Positions 12,852 to 13,771 of a DNA stretch of 13,771 bases are shown here, in pieces. The position numbers were made by a program, and so were the translations under genes. A model generated the notes under the pieces. It was given only the letters and a program-made list of their open reading frames with translations, did not search any database and was not told the origin of the DNA. Source of the DNA: an uncultured Campylobacter sp. (GTDB lineage: Bacteria; Campylobacterota; Campylobacteria; Campylobacterales; Campylobacteraceae). Location of the stretch: contig CALEHZ010000033.1 of assembly GCA_937875715.1 (NCBI GenBank), positions 1-13,771 on the forward strand, read 5' to 3'. The first letter of the stretch is position 1; every line of letters starts with the position of its first letter.

Positions 12852-13771
12852 TTAGATGATTTTCGCTGCGGCGGCTTGAAAATAGAACATATAGTTCATT
12901 GAAAGCCGCCGCAGTGAATTTTCTAAAAGTGAATTTTCTGAAAATTTTGAATTTTCTAAACTTTTAGCAAATTTAAGTTTTACAAAAAATTTATTATCAA
13001 AAAGCTCAAAAATCTCCATATATTCAAGATCAAAGCTTAGAAGCTCGCTTAAAACCATAGCCATATTCCAGCCACGACGCACAACAAGCCTTACACAAAG
13101 CCCATTTTCATCACTGATTTTTGCTGAAATATTTGCACATTCCATCGCCCAAAGTGCGATATTTATTATTTCATCTGCTTTGTATTTTATGAAAAATAAA
13201 TTTGAAATAATTTGAAAAATTCTACTTTTTGTAGAATTTTCTAGTTCTAAAAATTTAGGATTTTTTTTGATTAAATTTTCTTTTTTTGCCCTTGCTCTAT
13301 TTTCGCCAAGAAAGAGCGTATCAGCGTTTTTAAGGGCTTTTATAGCATTTTCATAAAGCTCTTTTAGTGTAGTGGCTGCATTAGTGCTATAAAAGCCCTC
13401 ATTTGTAGCATTTACAATGCTGTAAGTAAGAATATATAGCATTTTTAAGGCTTTAACATCATCTATGTGAGAAATCAGCTTTAAGGCGTTTTTGTTCCCA
13501 TCTTTTAGTGCTATATTCATAAGTGAATGATTTTTGATTAAATTTACGCCCAAATTCACACAAGCTGCACTAAGTCCTAGCTTGCTAGCATAGGGACGAA
13601 AAATATTTGCACCTTGAATAGCATGCTCGCTATTATCGCCGCCTTGGCTTTTTGCTACCTCGTGCATTAAAGCAACTAGCTTTAAAAGTGCCTTATTTTC
13701 AGCACTTAGCTCATCATAAAGACTTTTTACAAACTCATCTTTTATATTTTCAAGGTAAAAAACGCACATTA
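12852..13771 (-). CDS. GlnD-like HD-domain protein, C-terminal part (cut by window edge)
   Basis: The frame is open to the right edge, so the first visible Met at 13769 is probably internal and the true start lies outside. About 305 residues are visible. Residues 30-52 (LVALMHEVAKSQGGDNSEH) align with the HD-domain signature of PII uridylyltransferase GlnD, normally LxALxHDIxKGxGGDHSE. KNHSLM at 79-84 matches its RHHLLM element, and LYILTYSIVNATNEGFYS matches the later helix. The HD dyad is HE (H36-E37), and GGDHSE is GGDNSE. Residues about 215-268 could be a reduced ACT-like regulatory domain. The last 35 residues (ENSKFSENSLLENS and onward) are encoded by intergenic-type repeats. By family, GlnD adds or removes UMP on PII for nitrogen control. 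Whether this one is active is uncertain. Confidence 0.75.
   Translation of the reverse strand, partial: MCVFYLENIKDEFVKSLYDELSAENKALLKLVALMHEVAKSQGGDNSEHAIQGANIFRPYASKLGLSAACVNLGVNLIKNHSLMNIALKDGNKNALKLISHIDDVKALKMLYILTYSIVNATNEGFYSTNAATTLKELYENAIKALKNADTLFLGENRARAKKENLIKKNPKFLELENSTKSRIFQIISNLFFIKYKADEIINIALWAMECANISAKISDENGLCVRLVVRRGWNMAMVLSELLSFDLEYMEIFELFDNKFFVKLKFAKSLENSKFSENSLLENSLRRLSMNYMFYFQAAAAKII
12866..12914. repeat. GC-rich inverted repeat over the 3' end of the GlnD-like gene
   Basis: CTGCGGCGGCTT and AAGCCGCCGCAG form a perfect 12-bp stem around a 25-base loop, which itself holds GAAC-ATATA-GTTC. It is very GC-rich for this region and codes for the protein's last residues. On the minus strand a run of eight T (12833-12840) comes 25 bases later. 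That is too far for a standard intrinsic terminator, so a terminator role is only possible. Confidence 0.85.

Noticed and set aside
13262..13269. Run of eight T inside the GlnD-like gene as a phase-variation tract
   Set aside because: Campylobacter contingency tracts are normally poly-G/C; A/T runs of eight are frequent by chance in DNA this AT-rich.
1..13771. tRNA, rRNA, insertion sequence or prophage genes
   Set aside because: No cloverleaf-like element, rRNA segment, transposase or phage protein was seen on either strand.

Overview
The window is AT-rich chromosomal DNA (my estimate is roughly one-third GC) from an epsilonproteobacterium, most likely Campylobacter. The best evidence is the gene order fliR, acidic receiver-like protein, gmk, tatA, argS. 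I recall this order from C. jejuni (Cj1179c to Cj1175c). T-tract plus TATAAT promoters without a clear -35 box fit the same group. I cannot name the species. Every protein gene lies on the minus strand, so transcription runs from right to left.

Layout from the right edge: an incomplete GlnD-like HD-domain gene (12852-13771) with a repeat-derived 3' end; a 325-base spacer packed with inverted repeats and the trxA promoter; trxA, then trxB, which together form the thioredoxin system. Between trxA and trxB is a compact two-hairpin locus that ends in a strong intrinsic terminator facing the plus strand. This is a candidate small RNA and the only plus-strand gene I can support. Next come a repeat spacer, fliR (flagellar export gate), a 567-residue acidic protein with a degenerate receiver domain, another repeat spacer, and the packed group gmk-tatA-argS plus a DJ-1 family gene. 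A decayed ABC-transporter substrate-binding protein gene follows. Then come a bifunctional GDP-mannose enzyme gene (manC type), a four-helix membrane protein overlapping a YbgC-type thioesterase, a methyl-accepting chemotaxis protein, and the first 42 codons of a possible MlaE-type permease at the left edge.

The most striking architecture is non-coding. Each long intergenic space carries copies of a short AT-rich palindrome, GAATTTTATAAAATTC, or relatives with other centres (GAATTTTTTAAAA..., GAATTTTCTGAAAATTC). They are often nested into inverted repeats of 36-52 bases, including a perfect 38-base palindrome. They are absent from the tight junctions inside operons. Related sequence appears to have entered coding DNA at the 3' end of the GlnD-like gene, and perhaps in an in-frame 24-base tandem array of the acidic protein gene. 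It also abuts the truncated substrate-binding protein gene. The two leading candidates for something undescribed are this repeat family and the plus-strand small RNA.

Functionally the genes are mostly housekeeping (redox, tRNA charging, GMP phosphorylation, Tat export) and motility/chemotaxis, with one sugar-nucleotide gene. Substitutions at expected functional residues occur in three proteins: HD to HE in the GlnD-like protein, His to Tyr in the metal motif of the ManC isomerase domain, and loss of the acidic pair in the receiver domain.
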